Origin: a virus
Virus record (IMG/VR): IMGVR_UViG_3300030106_005189
Location: 1-48,097 of that record
Direction: 5' to 3' (one strand)
DNA length: 48,097 nt
The notes under the pieces: model-generated
The model's input: only the letters and a program-made list of their open reading frames with translations
What the model was told of the DNA's origin: nothing
The model's database searches: none
Position numbers and translations under genes: made by a program
In this document: positions 22,060 through 29,714 of the stretch, one piece after another
Position numbering within the stretch: position 1 is the first letter of the stretch
How the letters are laid out: every line of letters begins with the position of its first letter

Positions 22060-23661
22060 ATGGACGTTGCTAAATTTAAAAATATTTTCACAGGCTTAAA
22101 TAGAGCTAGAGGCCTTTTTACATTTGAAGAAGAAGACGTAAGCAACGGTAAAAGTGTAGGCTTATATAGAACAATAAAAGAGGAGCCTTTATTAAAACAC
22201 TATCAATCACACCTTGAAGGTAAGTATCCATCACTTGGCATTGTGCCTATTAGAGATGACAACACAGCAACATTTGGTTGTATTGATATTGATGAATACC
22301 CACTTGATCATAAAAAAATTATCACAGATATTAGAAAAAAAGATTTACCTTTAATAGTTTGTCAATCTAAGTCTCTAGGGGCGCACATTTATTTGTTTTC
22401 TAAAGAACCTCAACCGTGTGTTACATGGGACAAGACACTTAGATCAATTGCATCTGTTTTAGGTTTTTCTGGAAAAGAAATATTTCCAAAACAAAAAAAA
22501 CTTAATGGTAAAGATGATGTGGGATCATGGATTAATTTACCTTACTTTGGTGAGATGAGATATGCATTTTTAGATTCTGGAGAGGGTGCATCATTAGAAG
22601 AATTTTTTGCAATGTATGATCAATACGTTTGTGATGACATTGAAAAAATATCAATTCAAAAGAAAATTATTAAAACTAAAAAATCAAAATTTAAATTTGA
22701 CATGGCACCTCCTTGCTTAAAAATTATGGAGGGCAAAGGCTATCCTCAAGGCACTAGAAACAATGGTATATTTAATGTTGGTGTATTTTATAGAAAAGCT
22801 TTTCCAAATGATTGGGAGGATTTATTACAAAAATTTATAACAAAATATATGCCAGAGATGAAACCAGAAGAAGTTATCAGAGAGAAAAAACAAATCGCTT
22901 TAAACAATGATGAAGGAGAGATAAAATATTTTTATCGATGTAATGATGTGCCAATAAAAAATCATTGTAATAAAGAATTATGTGCAACAACTAGATACGG
23001 AATAAAAAAAGAAGAGGTATTTGCAGACTATCCAGTAGTCACTGAGCTGCACATACTAGATAGTCAACCCCCTGTTTATTATGTGTATGCAGATGTAAAT
23101 GGTAAAAGGTTAAAAACTAGAGTTGATGATGAGGATCATCTTTTATATGCAAAACCTTTTAGAAAAGTTTTTAATAGAACTCATTTAATAAATTTTCCAA
23201 AAGTTTCTGAAAAAGATTGGGATGCTCTTATTGATCATTTGTATAAAAATAAAATAATTATTGAGGCACCAGAAGATGCATCGACATATGCAGAGTTTAT
23301 GGATTACCTAAATGAGTTTTGTGCTACCAATGGACGTGGATCAAAGAGCATGGACGAATTATCATTAGACAGAGCCTTTATTGATGAGGAAAAAGAAAAA
23401 ATATATTTTAAATTAGAAACATTTCAAAAATGGTTACAGAATACTAAAAATTATAAAAAGAAACGAAGCACGCTAGTAAGTTTCTTACGTGATGAAGCAA
23501 AAGCAGAATCTACTTTTGTACAGGTAAACAAGAAAAGTCAACGGTGCTGGGAATTAGATTTTAAATTAGACGACACCACAATAGAAAAACCAGATCTTAA
23601 AATGAATACAAAAGATAAAGACGTATTAGGATCTACAGATGAAGAGGAGATACCATTTTAA
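22060..23661 (+). CDS. Archaeo-eukaryotic-type primase (TOTE-like)
   Basis: 533 residues. TFGCIDIDEYPLD gives the catalytic DxD (Asp76, Asp78) and CQSKSLGAHIYLF gives the SxxxxxH pocket (103-109), as in AEP primases of the TOTE/PrimPol type. A Cys cluster at about 307-322 (RCNDVPIKNHCNKELC) may bind zinc. The last residues are DEEEIPF, like the SSB tip. It makes primers for the family A polymerase. There is no clear ribosome site at the ATG, which lies 20 bases after the terminator. Confidence 0.82.
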   Translation: MDVAKFKNIFTGLNRARGLFTFEEEDVSNGKSVGLYRTIKEEPLLKHYQSHLEGKYPSLGIVPIRDDNTATFGCIDIDEYPLDHKKIITDIRKKDLPLIVCQSKSLGAHIYLFSKEPQPCVTWDKTLRSIASVLGFSGKEIFPKQKKLNGKDDVGSWINLPYFGEMRYAFLDSGEGASLEEFFAMYDQYVCDDIEKISIQKKIIKTKKSKFKFDMAPPCLKIMEGKGYPQGTRNNGIFNVGVFYRKAFPNDWEDLLQKFITKYMPEMKPEEVIREKKQIALNNDEGEIKYFYRCNDVPIKNHCNKELCATTRYGIKKEEVFADYPVVTELHILDSQPPVYYVYADVNGKRLKTRVDDEDHLLYAKPFRKVFNRTHLINFPKVSEKDWDALIDHLYKNKIIIEAPEDASTYAEFMDYLNEFCATNGRGSKSMDELSLDRAFIDEEKEKIYFKLETFQKWLQNTKNYKKKRSTLVSFLRDEAKAESTFVQVNKKSQRCWELDFKLDDTTIEKPDLKMNTKDKDVLGSTDEEEIPF

Positions 23662-24758
23662 GACATTTAGATTTATTTAGTGGCATAGGTGGTTTTAGTT
23701 TAGGACTTGAAGCTACTGGTGGTTTTGAGACTGTTGCTTTCTGTGATATAGATAAATATTCACGACAAGTTTTACAGAAGCACTGGCCCCATGTTAAACA
23801 ATACGAAGATATAAAGGAGTTGACTTATGAAAGACTTAAAGCAGATGGACTTCTTCCCATCGACATCATCACAGGAGGATACCCTTGCCAACCTTTCTCC
23901 CTCGCAGGTAGAAAAAAAGGTGAAGAAGATCCAAGACACCTCTGGCCAGAGTATTTTAGACTTATCAAAGAACTCAGACCAACTTGGGTTATTGGAGAAA
24001 ATGTTAGTGGACACATTAAACTTGGTCTCGACACCGTACTTGAGAACTTGGAGAGCGAAGGTTACTCCACAAGGACGTTTAGTATTTCAGCTTCGAGCGT
24101 CGGTGCAAACCACCAAAGAGAAAGAGTCTGGATCTTGGCCCACACCAAACGCAAGAGATTGGAAAGATTCAATGAACAAAGTTCCTCCTTCAGTGGGAAA
24201 AACAAGGGGACACAGCTTGGGAATGAAAGTAGCACAGAGACTATGGAGAACTCCAGACAACATGGCGGGGGGATCGAACTTACCAGGAATAAAGAAAGCA
24301 TTGGACGAGGGTCATCTAAAGAGACCGAGTGGTCAACAAATACAGATAAGACTAGAGGATCAAGTGAAAGAACCAAGACTATGGCCAACACCAAGGGCCT
24401 CACAGGCGATGAACGAGAATTTAGAAACAGTCGAGAAGAGAGTAATGAAAAAAGGATTTCTAGGGGCAAAATTAGAGGAAAAAATAGCGATCTGGCCGAC
24501 TCCAGCAGCTCACGAAGGCAGGTTGGGTTATCAAAGGAGAGACACAGGGAAGAAGGGCACGCAGAAAAGTTTGACAACGAAAGTAATAGACAAAGAGGGT
24601 GGCAGAGAGAAGACAACTGGGCAATTGAACCCAACGTGGGTAGAGTGGCTCATGGGATACCCAATAGGGTGGACAGACTTAAATGTCTCGGAAACAGCCT
24701 TGTTCCACAAATCCCCTACTACATCGGATCAGTAATTTTAAGGACTATAAATGATTAA
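23655..24758 (+). CDS. dcm: C5-cytosine DNA methyltransferase, ATT start, dual-coded
   Basis: 367 residues. Motif I LDLFSGIGGFSLGLE, motif IV GGYPCQPFSLAG (catalytic Cys), motif VI GENVSGH, motif VIII NHQRERVW and motifs IX-X RVDRLKCLGNSLVPQIPYYIG are all present. The frame opens after a TGA at 23640 and has no ATG, GTG or TTG before motif I. An ATT at 23655, 5 bases after GGAG, is the best start. Residues between motifs VIII and IX are Ser/Arg/Glu-rich with LAHT, MENS, MANT and LADS repeats. A second protein is read from the same bases in the +1 frame. Confidence 0.88.
   Translation: MLRHLDLFSGIGGFSLGLEATGGFETVAFCDIDKYSRQVLQKHWPHVKQYEDIKELTYERLKADGLLPIDIITGGYPCQPFSLAGRKKGEEDPRHLWPEYFRLIKELRPTWVIGENVSGHIKLGLDTVLENLESEGYSTRTFSISASSVGANHQRERVWILAHTKRKRLERFNEQSSSFSGKNKGTQLGNESSTETMENSRQHGGGIELTRNKESIGRGSSKETEWSTNTDKTRGSSERTKTMANTKGLTGDEREFRNSREESNEKRISRGKIRGKNSDLADSSSSRRQVGLSKERHREEGHAEKFDNESNRQRGWQREDNWAIEPNVGRVAHGIPNRVDRLKCLGNSLVPQIPYYIGSVILRTIND
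23827..24735 (+). CDS. Overlapping WPTP-repeat protein encoded inside the methyltransferase gene
   Basis: 302 residues in the +1 frame of the methyltransferase. The ATG at 23827 has AAAGGAG 7 bases upstream, which is of no use to the methyltransferase frame there. WPTPNARDWKD, WRTPDNMAGG, WPTPRASQAM and WPTPAAHEG are followed by LNPTWVEWLMGYPIGWTDL. I recall WPTP...LNPxWVEWLMGxPxGWT proteins as a family found next to phage cytosine methyltransferases, often annotated as methyltransferase-associated. The function is unknown. A target-recognition or partner subunit is conceivable. Ribosome site plus family motifs argue for real translation. Confidence 0.72.
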   Translation: MKDLKQMDFFPSTSSQEDTLANLSPSQVEKKVKKIQDTSGQSILDLSKNSDQLGLLEKMLVDTLNLVSTPYLRTWRAKVTPQGRLVFQLRASVQTTKEKESGSWPTPNARDWKDSMNKVPPSVGKTRGHSLGMKVAQRLWRTPDNMAGGSNLPGIKKALDEGHLKRPSGQQIQIRLEDQVKEPRLWPTPRASQAMNENLETVEKRVMKKGFLGAKLEEKIAIWPTPAAHEGRLGYQRRDTGKKGTQKSLTTKVIDKEGGREKTTGQLNPTWVEWLMGYPIGWTDLNVSETALFHKSPTTSDQ

Positions 24759-26271
24759 TATAATTTTAGGGCCACCAGGCACTGGTAAAACAACCAAACT
24801 GTTGGAGATATGTAAACAGAAAAAAGCTGATGGCGTTGCTTGGGATAAAATTGGTTTTTTTTCATTTTCACAAAAAGCTGCATATGAAGCTAAAGATAGA
24901 GCGAGAGAAAAATTTCAAGCAAGCAGAGAGGATTTAATACATTTTAGAACGTTACATAGTTTTGCTTATAGGAACTTAGCAATAGATGATAATAATCTTT
25001 TTAAGAAAAAAAATTGGAAAGAGTTGTCTTCACTTGTTGGATGGGATCTTAACTTTGATGAAAGCGATGAAAGCATATACACAAATACAAATCACAAGTT
25101 TGTAAATTTAATTAATTTAGCAAGGTTAAAAAATACAGATTTATTAGAAGAGTGGCGAAGATGTGAAGATAGATCAATGTCATGGGATCGATTACAATAT
25201 TTAGATGACATAATATCTGGATTCAAAATAGAAAACAGTCTTTACGATTACACTGATATGATAGTGCAATATACAAAAGATCCAATTATAAATAATTTTG
25301 ATGTCTTATTTATCGATGAAGCTCAAGACATGCCTACAATTCAATATGAAATGATAGATAAATTAATTCAAAACAGTAAAGAAACTTATATTGCTGGTGA
25401 TGATGATCAAGCAATATTTAGATGGATGGGTGCAGATGTTGATAGATTTATAGATTTAAAAGGGTCAGTGCAAGTTTTAGATAAGTCATTTAGATGCCCA
25501 CAAAGAATATTTAGATTAGCTAACACTATTATTTCTAAGGTAACAAACAGAAGGCAAAAAACGTGGTCTCCTAAATCAGATGAAGGTAAAGTAAAAAGAG
25601 TTACACATTTACGACATATAGATTTATCTGAGGGTAATTGGTTATTACTTGGTCGCACAAAAAAAATAAGAAACGAAATGATAGAGGGTCACTTAAAAAG
25701 TTTAGGCATGTGGTATGGTAGAGGAGAGCACAGACCAATATCAAGAACTGTTTTAAATGCTATTTACGCTTGGAATAGATTACAAGACAATCAAACAATA
25801 AGCTATGCAGATGTTCAATATATTTATAATCAAATTGTTGCTAAAGGTAGATTAAAAAGAGGAGCAAAAACTTTTACTGATGAAGATAAAGAAAAAATTT
25901 ATACTTTAGATACTCTTAAAAAAGATCATGGATTATTAGTCGACGGACAATGGTATGAAGTAATGAACAAAATATCAGAGTATGATGTTGCATACATTAG
26001 AAGATTATTAGATTTAGGTGAGGACTTGCAGAAAGAACCAAGAATTAAAACATCAACAATACATCAAGCTAAAGGAGGTGAGTGTGATAACGTTATAGTT
26101 TTAACTGACATAGGTAAGATAGTTTATAAATCTTACATGAAAAATCCAGATGATGAGCATCGGGTATTCTACGTTGCTGTAACTAGAGCAAAAGAAAATT
26201 TATATATAGTTGATCCACAAACAACAAATTTTTATTCTATGTATGCTGATATGGGATATGAAGAAATATAA
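24751..26271 (+). CDS. SF1 DNA helicase (UvrD/PcrA-like)
   Basis: 506 residues. Walker A GPPGTGKTT (7-15), Q-like FFSFSQKAA, Ia RTLHSFAYRNL, Walker B FIDEAQD (187-193), motif III GDDDQAIFRW (216-225), IV LDKSFRCP, V TIHQAKGGECDNVIV and VI FYVAVTRAKENLYIV. All ATPase motifs are complete. It is likely the replicative or repair helicase, as no DnaB-type gene was seen. It is shorter than UvrD (about 720), with reduced accessory domains. The start overlaps the methyltransferase by 8 bases. Confidence 0.92.
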   Translation: MINIILGPPGTGKTTKLLEICKQKKADGVAWDKIGFFSFSQKAAYEAKDRAREKFQASREDLIHFRTLHSFAYRNLAIDDNNLFKKKNWKELSSLVGWDLNFDESDESIYTNTNHKFVNLINLARLKNTDLLEEWRRCEDRSMSWDRLQYLDDIISGFKIENSLYDYTDMIVQYTKDPIINNFDVLFIDEAQDMPTIQYEMIDKLIQNSKETYIAGDDDQAIFRWMGADVDRFIDLKGSVQVLDKSFRCPQRIFRLANTIISKVTNRRQKTWSPKSDEGKVKRVTHLRHIDLSEGNWLLLGRTKKIRNEMIEGHLKSLGMWYGRGEHRPISRTVLNAIYAWNRLQDNQTISYADVQYIYNQIVAKGRLKRGAKTFTDEDKEKIYTLDTLKKDHGLLVDGQWYEVMNKISEYDVAYIRRLLDLGEDLQKEPRIKTSTIHQAKGGECDNVIVLTDIGKIVYKSYMKNPDDEHRVFYVAVTRAKENLYIVDPQTTNFYSMYADMGYEEI

Positions 26272-26407
26272 CAAAAAAGAAATTTATGACTTTGAGGATA
26301 AACTTGATAAAGCGGCGGCAAAGCACTTAGTGAGATTAGGTGTCGAAAAGGACTGGAAAGACTGCTATCGTAGAATGAAATTAAGAAGAAAAAAACAAAG
26401 GAAGTAA
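26258..26407 (+). CDS. Small basic protein between helicase and polymerase
   Basis: 49 residues, MKKYNKKEIYDFEDKLDKAA followed by a basic helical end (RRMKLRRKKQRK). It overlaps the helicase by 14 bases and abuts the polymerase start. The tail suggests nucleic-acid binding. It could be an accessory of either neighbour. There is no strong ribosome site, so coupling is likely. Confidence 0.6.
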   Translation: MKKYNKKEIYDFEDKLDKAAAKHLVRLGVEKDWKDCYRRMKLRRKKQRK

Positions 26408-28270
26408 ATGCAAACAAATTTTTTTTCGCCACAATCAGAGTGGCTTCCTCCGAAAAATTTTCCTGATCTTAGTGATGCAAAAGAAATTGCTTTTGATTTA
26501 GAAACAAAAGATACACAATTAAAAACAAGAGGACCAGGATGGATGACAAACAATGGTCACATTATTGGTGTTGCAGTGGCCGTGGACGGTTGGAAGGGAT
26601 ACTACCCTATTCGTCATGAAAACGGTTTTAATTTTGATCCTGGTCGTGTTTTAAAATGGACAGCAAAAACATTAAGCACTAATGCAATAAAAATAGCTCA
26701 CAACGCAGTTTATGACTTAGGTTGGTTACATGCAGAAGGTATTAAAGTAAATGGTCCCATTGTAGATACAATGTCTATGGCTACAATCTTAAATGAAAAT
26801 AAATTTAGTTATGCATTAAATTCTGTAGGCAAAGATTTACTTAATGAAATTAAAGATGAATCTAAATTAAAACAAGCCGCCATTGATTTTGGAGTGGATC
26901 CAAAAAATGAGATGTATAAATTACCAGCTATTTTCGTAGGAGATTATGCAGAGCAAGACGCAGACTTAACTTTAAGGTTGTATAAAACTATGAGAGTGAT
27001 GATTGATAAAGAAAGTTTATCATCAGTATATAAACTAGAAATGCAAATACTACCTATCGTATTTGAAATGATGAAGAGAGGAGTAAGAGTAGATGTTGAA
27101 CAAGCACACCGTTATAAGAAAACTTTTAAGAATTCAGAGAAGAAGATACTTGATAGCATATTTAAAGACACGAATATTGCAGTTGACATTTGGGCTGCAG
27201 ATTCAGTTGCAAAAGTTTTTGACAAACTTAAAATAGAATACCCACGAACAGAGAAAACGGAGAAACCTAGTTTTACAAAAGACTTTTTATCAAAGCACGA
27301 ACATCCAATAGCTCAAAAAATTGTTCAAGCCAGAGAGTTTAATAAATTACAAACGACATTTTTAGATACAATTTTTAAACATGAAAAAAATAATAGAATT
27401 CATGCAAGCATACATCAATTACGTGATGGTGTTTCGGGGACCGTGAGTGGTAGGTTTAGTTACAGTAACCCAAACTTACAACAGTTGCCATCTAGGAACC
27501 CAGAGATAAAGAAAAAAATTCGTGGTTTATTTTTACCAGAAGAAGGATCGGTATGGGGATCATTTGATTACAGTCAACAAGAACCTAGACTTGCCACACA
27601 CTACGCTTTTAACCTAGGTTGTGATGGGGCAGAAGACGTCGTAAACATATACAACAAAGATCCTAATGCAGACTTTCATGATATAGTTTCTAAAATTGCA
27701 AACATCAGTAGAACTAATGCTAAAACAATTAACCTTGGGTTGTTATATGGTATGGGTGTAAAAAAATTAGCTGAAGAATTAAAGTTTGATAAAGATTTAG
27801 TAAAAGAATTCTTAGCTAAGTTTCATAAACAAATCCCTTTTATAAAAGATTTATCAAACAGAGTTTCGCAATATGCAAACTCAACGGGATATGTTGCAAC
27901 ATTAAAAGGACGTAAATGTCGTTTTGAATTATGGGAACCAACATCTTTTGGCGTGTTTAAAGCTTTACCTTATGATCAAGCAAAAGAAAAATACGGTAGA
28001 CATCACGCATTACAAAGAGCAGGAACTTATAAAGCATTAAATAGATTAATACAGGGATCAGCTGCCGATCAAACAAAACAGGCAATGGTAGATTTATACA
28101 ACGAGGGCATGGTTCCATTAGTGCAAATTCACGATGAGTTAACTTTGAGTATAGATGATAGTAAAGAAACAAAAAATAAAATTATTGATATCATGACTAA
28201 TTGTGTAAAATTAGCAGTGCCAAGTAAAGTTGATTGTGAAACAGGAAAATCTTGGGGTGATGCAACTTAA
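26408..28270 (+). CDS. polA: Family A DNA polymerase with 3'-5' exonuclease
   Basis: 620 residues. Exo I FDLET (Asp30, Glu32), exo II NAVYD (Asp103), exo III YAEQD (Asp184). Polymerase motif A FDYSQQEPR (Asp387), motif B RTNAKTINLGLLYG (Arg435, Lys439, Tyr447) and motif C QIHDEL (His575, Asp576, Glu577). There is no 5'-3' exonuclease domain. It is the replicative polymerase. The residue matching E. coli Phe762 is Leu443, a change known in marine viral PolA and linked to slower, more accurate synthesis and perhaps temperate growth. Confidence 0.95.
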   Translation: MQTNFFSPQSEWLPPKNFPDLSDAKEIAFDLETKDTQLKTRGPGWMTNNGHIIGVAVAVDGWKGYYPIRHENGFNFDPGRVLKWTAKTLSTNAIKIAHNAVYDLGWLHAEGIKVNGPIVDTMSMATILNENKFSYALNSVGKDLLNEIKDESKLKQAAIDFGVDPKNEMYKLPAIFVGDYAEQDADLTLRLYKTMRVMIDKESLSSVYKLEMQILPIVFEMMKRGVRVDVEQAHRYKKTFKNSEKKILDSIFKDTNIAVDIWAADSVAKVFDKLKIEYPRTEKTEKPSFTKDFLSKHEHPIAQKIVQAREFNKLQTTFLDTIFKHEKNNRIHASIHQLRDGVSGTVSGRFSYSNPNLQQLPSRNPEIKKKIRGLFLPEEGSVWGSFDYSQQEPRLATHYAFNLGCDGAEDVVNIYNKDPNADFHDIVSKIANISRTNAKTINLGLLYGMGVKKLAEELKFDKDLVKEFLAKFHKQIPFIKDLSNRVSQYANSTGYVATLKGRKCRFELWEPTSFGVFKALPYDQAKEKYGRHHALQRAGTYKALNRLIQGSAADQTKQAMVDLYNEGMVPLVQIHDELTLSIDDSKETKNKIIDIMTNCVKLAVPSKVDCETGKSWGDAT

Positions 28271-28314
28271 ATTTTTGGCTGTTTTCTGGGGTAAAATAGA
28301 TATATGTTGATTAG

Positions 28315-28327
28315 TATGTAATATAAT
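28315..28327 (+). promoter_or_regulatory. Promoter-like element TATGTAATATAAT, copy 3
   Basis: The 13-mer is identical to 12585-12597, includes a consensus TATAAT, and is followed by another TATGTAATA. It lies 33 bases before the ATG of the next small gene. It may start a separate transcript for 28360-29496. Confidence 0.5.
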
Positions 28328-28359
28328 ATAATATGTAATAATAATAGAAAGGATACAGA

Positions 28360-28665
28360 ATGAAGAAAGAATATCTGTTAGAAAAAATTGGACCAGAATT
28401 TTTCTCTGCCATTTTTACAAAAGCAAATGGTGAGAAGAGAACTATTCTTGGTAAGCTACATGTTAAAGATCAAAAGTTTTTTGCTGGTGGTGAATTACTT
28501 GGTGACAGAAGTCATTTGTTAGAATGCATTGATGTTAACATATTAAAAAAAGTTGATGATCCAAAACGAGCTTGGAGATCAATACAATTAAATAACTTGA
28601 TTAGCCTTAAAGTTAAAGGTGAAGAACTAGTTAAGAAAGGAGAAAGCAATGCCGTGGCAGCCTAA
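28360..28665 (+). CDS. Unknown protein after polymerase
   Basis: 101 residues. A KANGEKRTILGKLHVKDQKF stretch suggests a small beta domain, followed by a helical end. GAAAGGATACAGA precedes the ATG. It overlaps the next gene by 17 bases. No motif was recognised. Confidence 0.7.
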   Translation: MKKEYLLEKIGPEFFSAIFTKANGEKRTILGKLHVKDQKFFAGGELLGDRSHLLECIDVNILKKVDDPKRAWRSIQLNNLISLKVKGEELVKKGESNAVAA

Positions 28666-28831
28666 AGATTTTGAATTTATAGTAAACTATAATGTTGCAG
28701 AACAAACTAATGAGGCAACTCAATTAGAATTTGATTTTGCACCTCAACCAGTTAAAACACCTTTTGACTCTTATGTATTAGATGGTCAAGAGGAGCAAGA
28801 AGAAGAGGAGGATCAAGATAATGGAAACTGA
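28649..28831 (+). CDS. Small acidic protein
   Basis: 60 residues with an acidic tail (DGQEEQEEEEDQDNGN). The middle QLEFDFAPQ slightly resembles clamp-binding peptides (Q-x-x-[LF]-x-F), but this is weak. AAGGAGAAAGCA precedes the ATG. Its acidic nature could mimic DNA or bind a basic partner. The function is unknown. Confidence 0.65.
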   Translation: MPWQPKDFEFIVNYNVAEQTNEATQLEFDFAPQPVKTPFDSYVLDGQEEQEEEEDQDNGN

Positions 28832-29003
28832 ACACAAAGAAGAATTGTTAAATTTAAAATTAAAAATAAACAATTACAAAGATGCGTTAAAAAAACCAGC
28901 TTGGAAATATACTTTTGGTAAAGAGGATAGCCACGATATTGCTAAAAGAATTATTAAACAATCTGAAGAAAGAATAAAGGAGATAAAAAGCTATTATGAG
29001 TAA
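28821..29003 (+). CDS. Small coiled-coil protein
   Basis: 60 residues from the ATG at 28821, after GAGGAGGATCAAG. METEHKEELLNLKLKINNYK and RIIKQSEERIKEIKSYY suggest a helical hairpin. It overlaps neighbours on both sides by 8-11 bases. No known family. Confidence 0.65.
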   Translation: METEHKEELLNLKLKINNYKDALKKPAWKYTFGKEDSHDIAKRIIKQSEERIKEIKSYYE

Positions 29004-29496
29004 ATCTTGGATGAATGAATACGATACCGAGCTTGGCATTTATAAATATAAAGGCAAGAAGGTTATTTGTAAAACTGAAGAAGAGAGAAAGAAGAAGGCT
29101 GAACAATACCCAACAACAGGTGATGAAGATTTAAGTAAGCCTCCTTCAAAATACTTTTATGTATTAACATGTGATACAGAGGAGTCTGTTGATGCTGAAA
29201 TAAAAAGAAATAAGGATGTTAAAAAGTCTTTTATCATTGACAAAAAAGCAAGTCTTTCTCCAAAACAAGAAAAGAAAAAACGTCAACAAGATTTGATGAA
29301 TTTTCTATCTACACTTGTTAACACAGGTTTAAAGAAAAAACCGTTGATAGCAAAATTTAGAGAGCAGTTTCCTAAGTTAAGCTCATCACAGATTTGTCGT
29401 TTTATTAATAATCAATTTAAACTAAAAGTAATTGAGATCGATAAAAAATATAAAACTAAACCAATAGTTGTGAAAGGCAAGTATTGGAGAACCTAA
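28996..29496 (+). CDS. Basic protein with possible helix-turn-helix end
   Basis: 166 residues. After a mixed N-terminal half, a basic linker (ASLSPKQEKKKRQQD) leads to KPLIAKFREQFPKLSSSQIC followed by RFINNQFKLKVIEIDKKY, which could be a winged or simple helix-turn-helix. It is the last gene of the replication block and could regulate the switch to late genes. That role is inferred. It meets a minus-strand gene with a 4-base overlap. Confidence 0.65.
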   Translation: MSKSWMNEYDTELGIYKYKGKKVICKTEEERKKKAEQYPTTGDEDLSKPPSKYFYVLTCDTEESVDAEIKRNKDVKKSFIIDKKASLSPKQEKKKRQQDLMNFLSTLVNTGLKKKPLIAKFREQFPKLSSSQICRFINNQFKLKVIEIDKKYKTKPIVVKGKYWRT

Positions 29497-29714
29497 TTCG
29501 CCTCTTTGTCTTCAACGAGGTAGGATATCTTGGCATCAAGACGTACCAACTGCTCCTTTATTTCTGGTATGTCTTGAAACAAGATTTGTTCAAGGCGATC
29601 CATCTTTGTTTCAAGAGCTGACACTTTTTGTGACATCATACCATATACTGATCCAGCAGAAATTAAAATCATACTGATCCAAACTACGTTTCTTAAATTA
29701 AAATCTTTGTCCAT
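29493..29714 (-). CDS. Membrane-anchored coiled-coil protein
   Basis: 73 residues. One hydrophobic span at about 8-26 (NVVWISMILISAGSVYGMM), then a coiled coil (KVSALETKMDRLEQILFQDI). The layout fits a small inner-membrane anchor, perhaps a spanin-like or ejection-linked protein. It is the last gene of the large virion block, with its start overlapping the previous stop by one base. No lipobox is seen. Confidence 0.65.
   Translation of the reverse strand: MDKDFNLRNVVWISMILISAGSVYGMMSQKVSALETKMDRLEQILFQDIPEIKEQLVRLDAKISYLVEDKEAN

Noticed and set aside
23655-23663. Programmed frameshift joining primase to methyltransferase
   Set aside because: The local CCATTTTAA does not form a good -1 slippery heptamer, and a Shine-Dalgarno with ATT start explains the arrangement better.
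24062-24634. 190-codon open frame on the minus strand opposite the methyltransferase
   Set aside because: Leu/Ser/Pro-rich shadow of the dual-coded region, with no recognised motif. The plus-strand frames there both carry family motifs.
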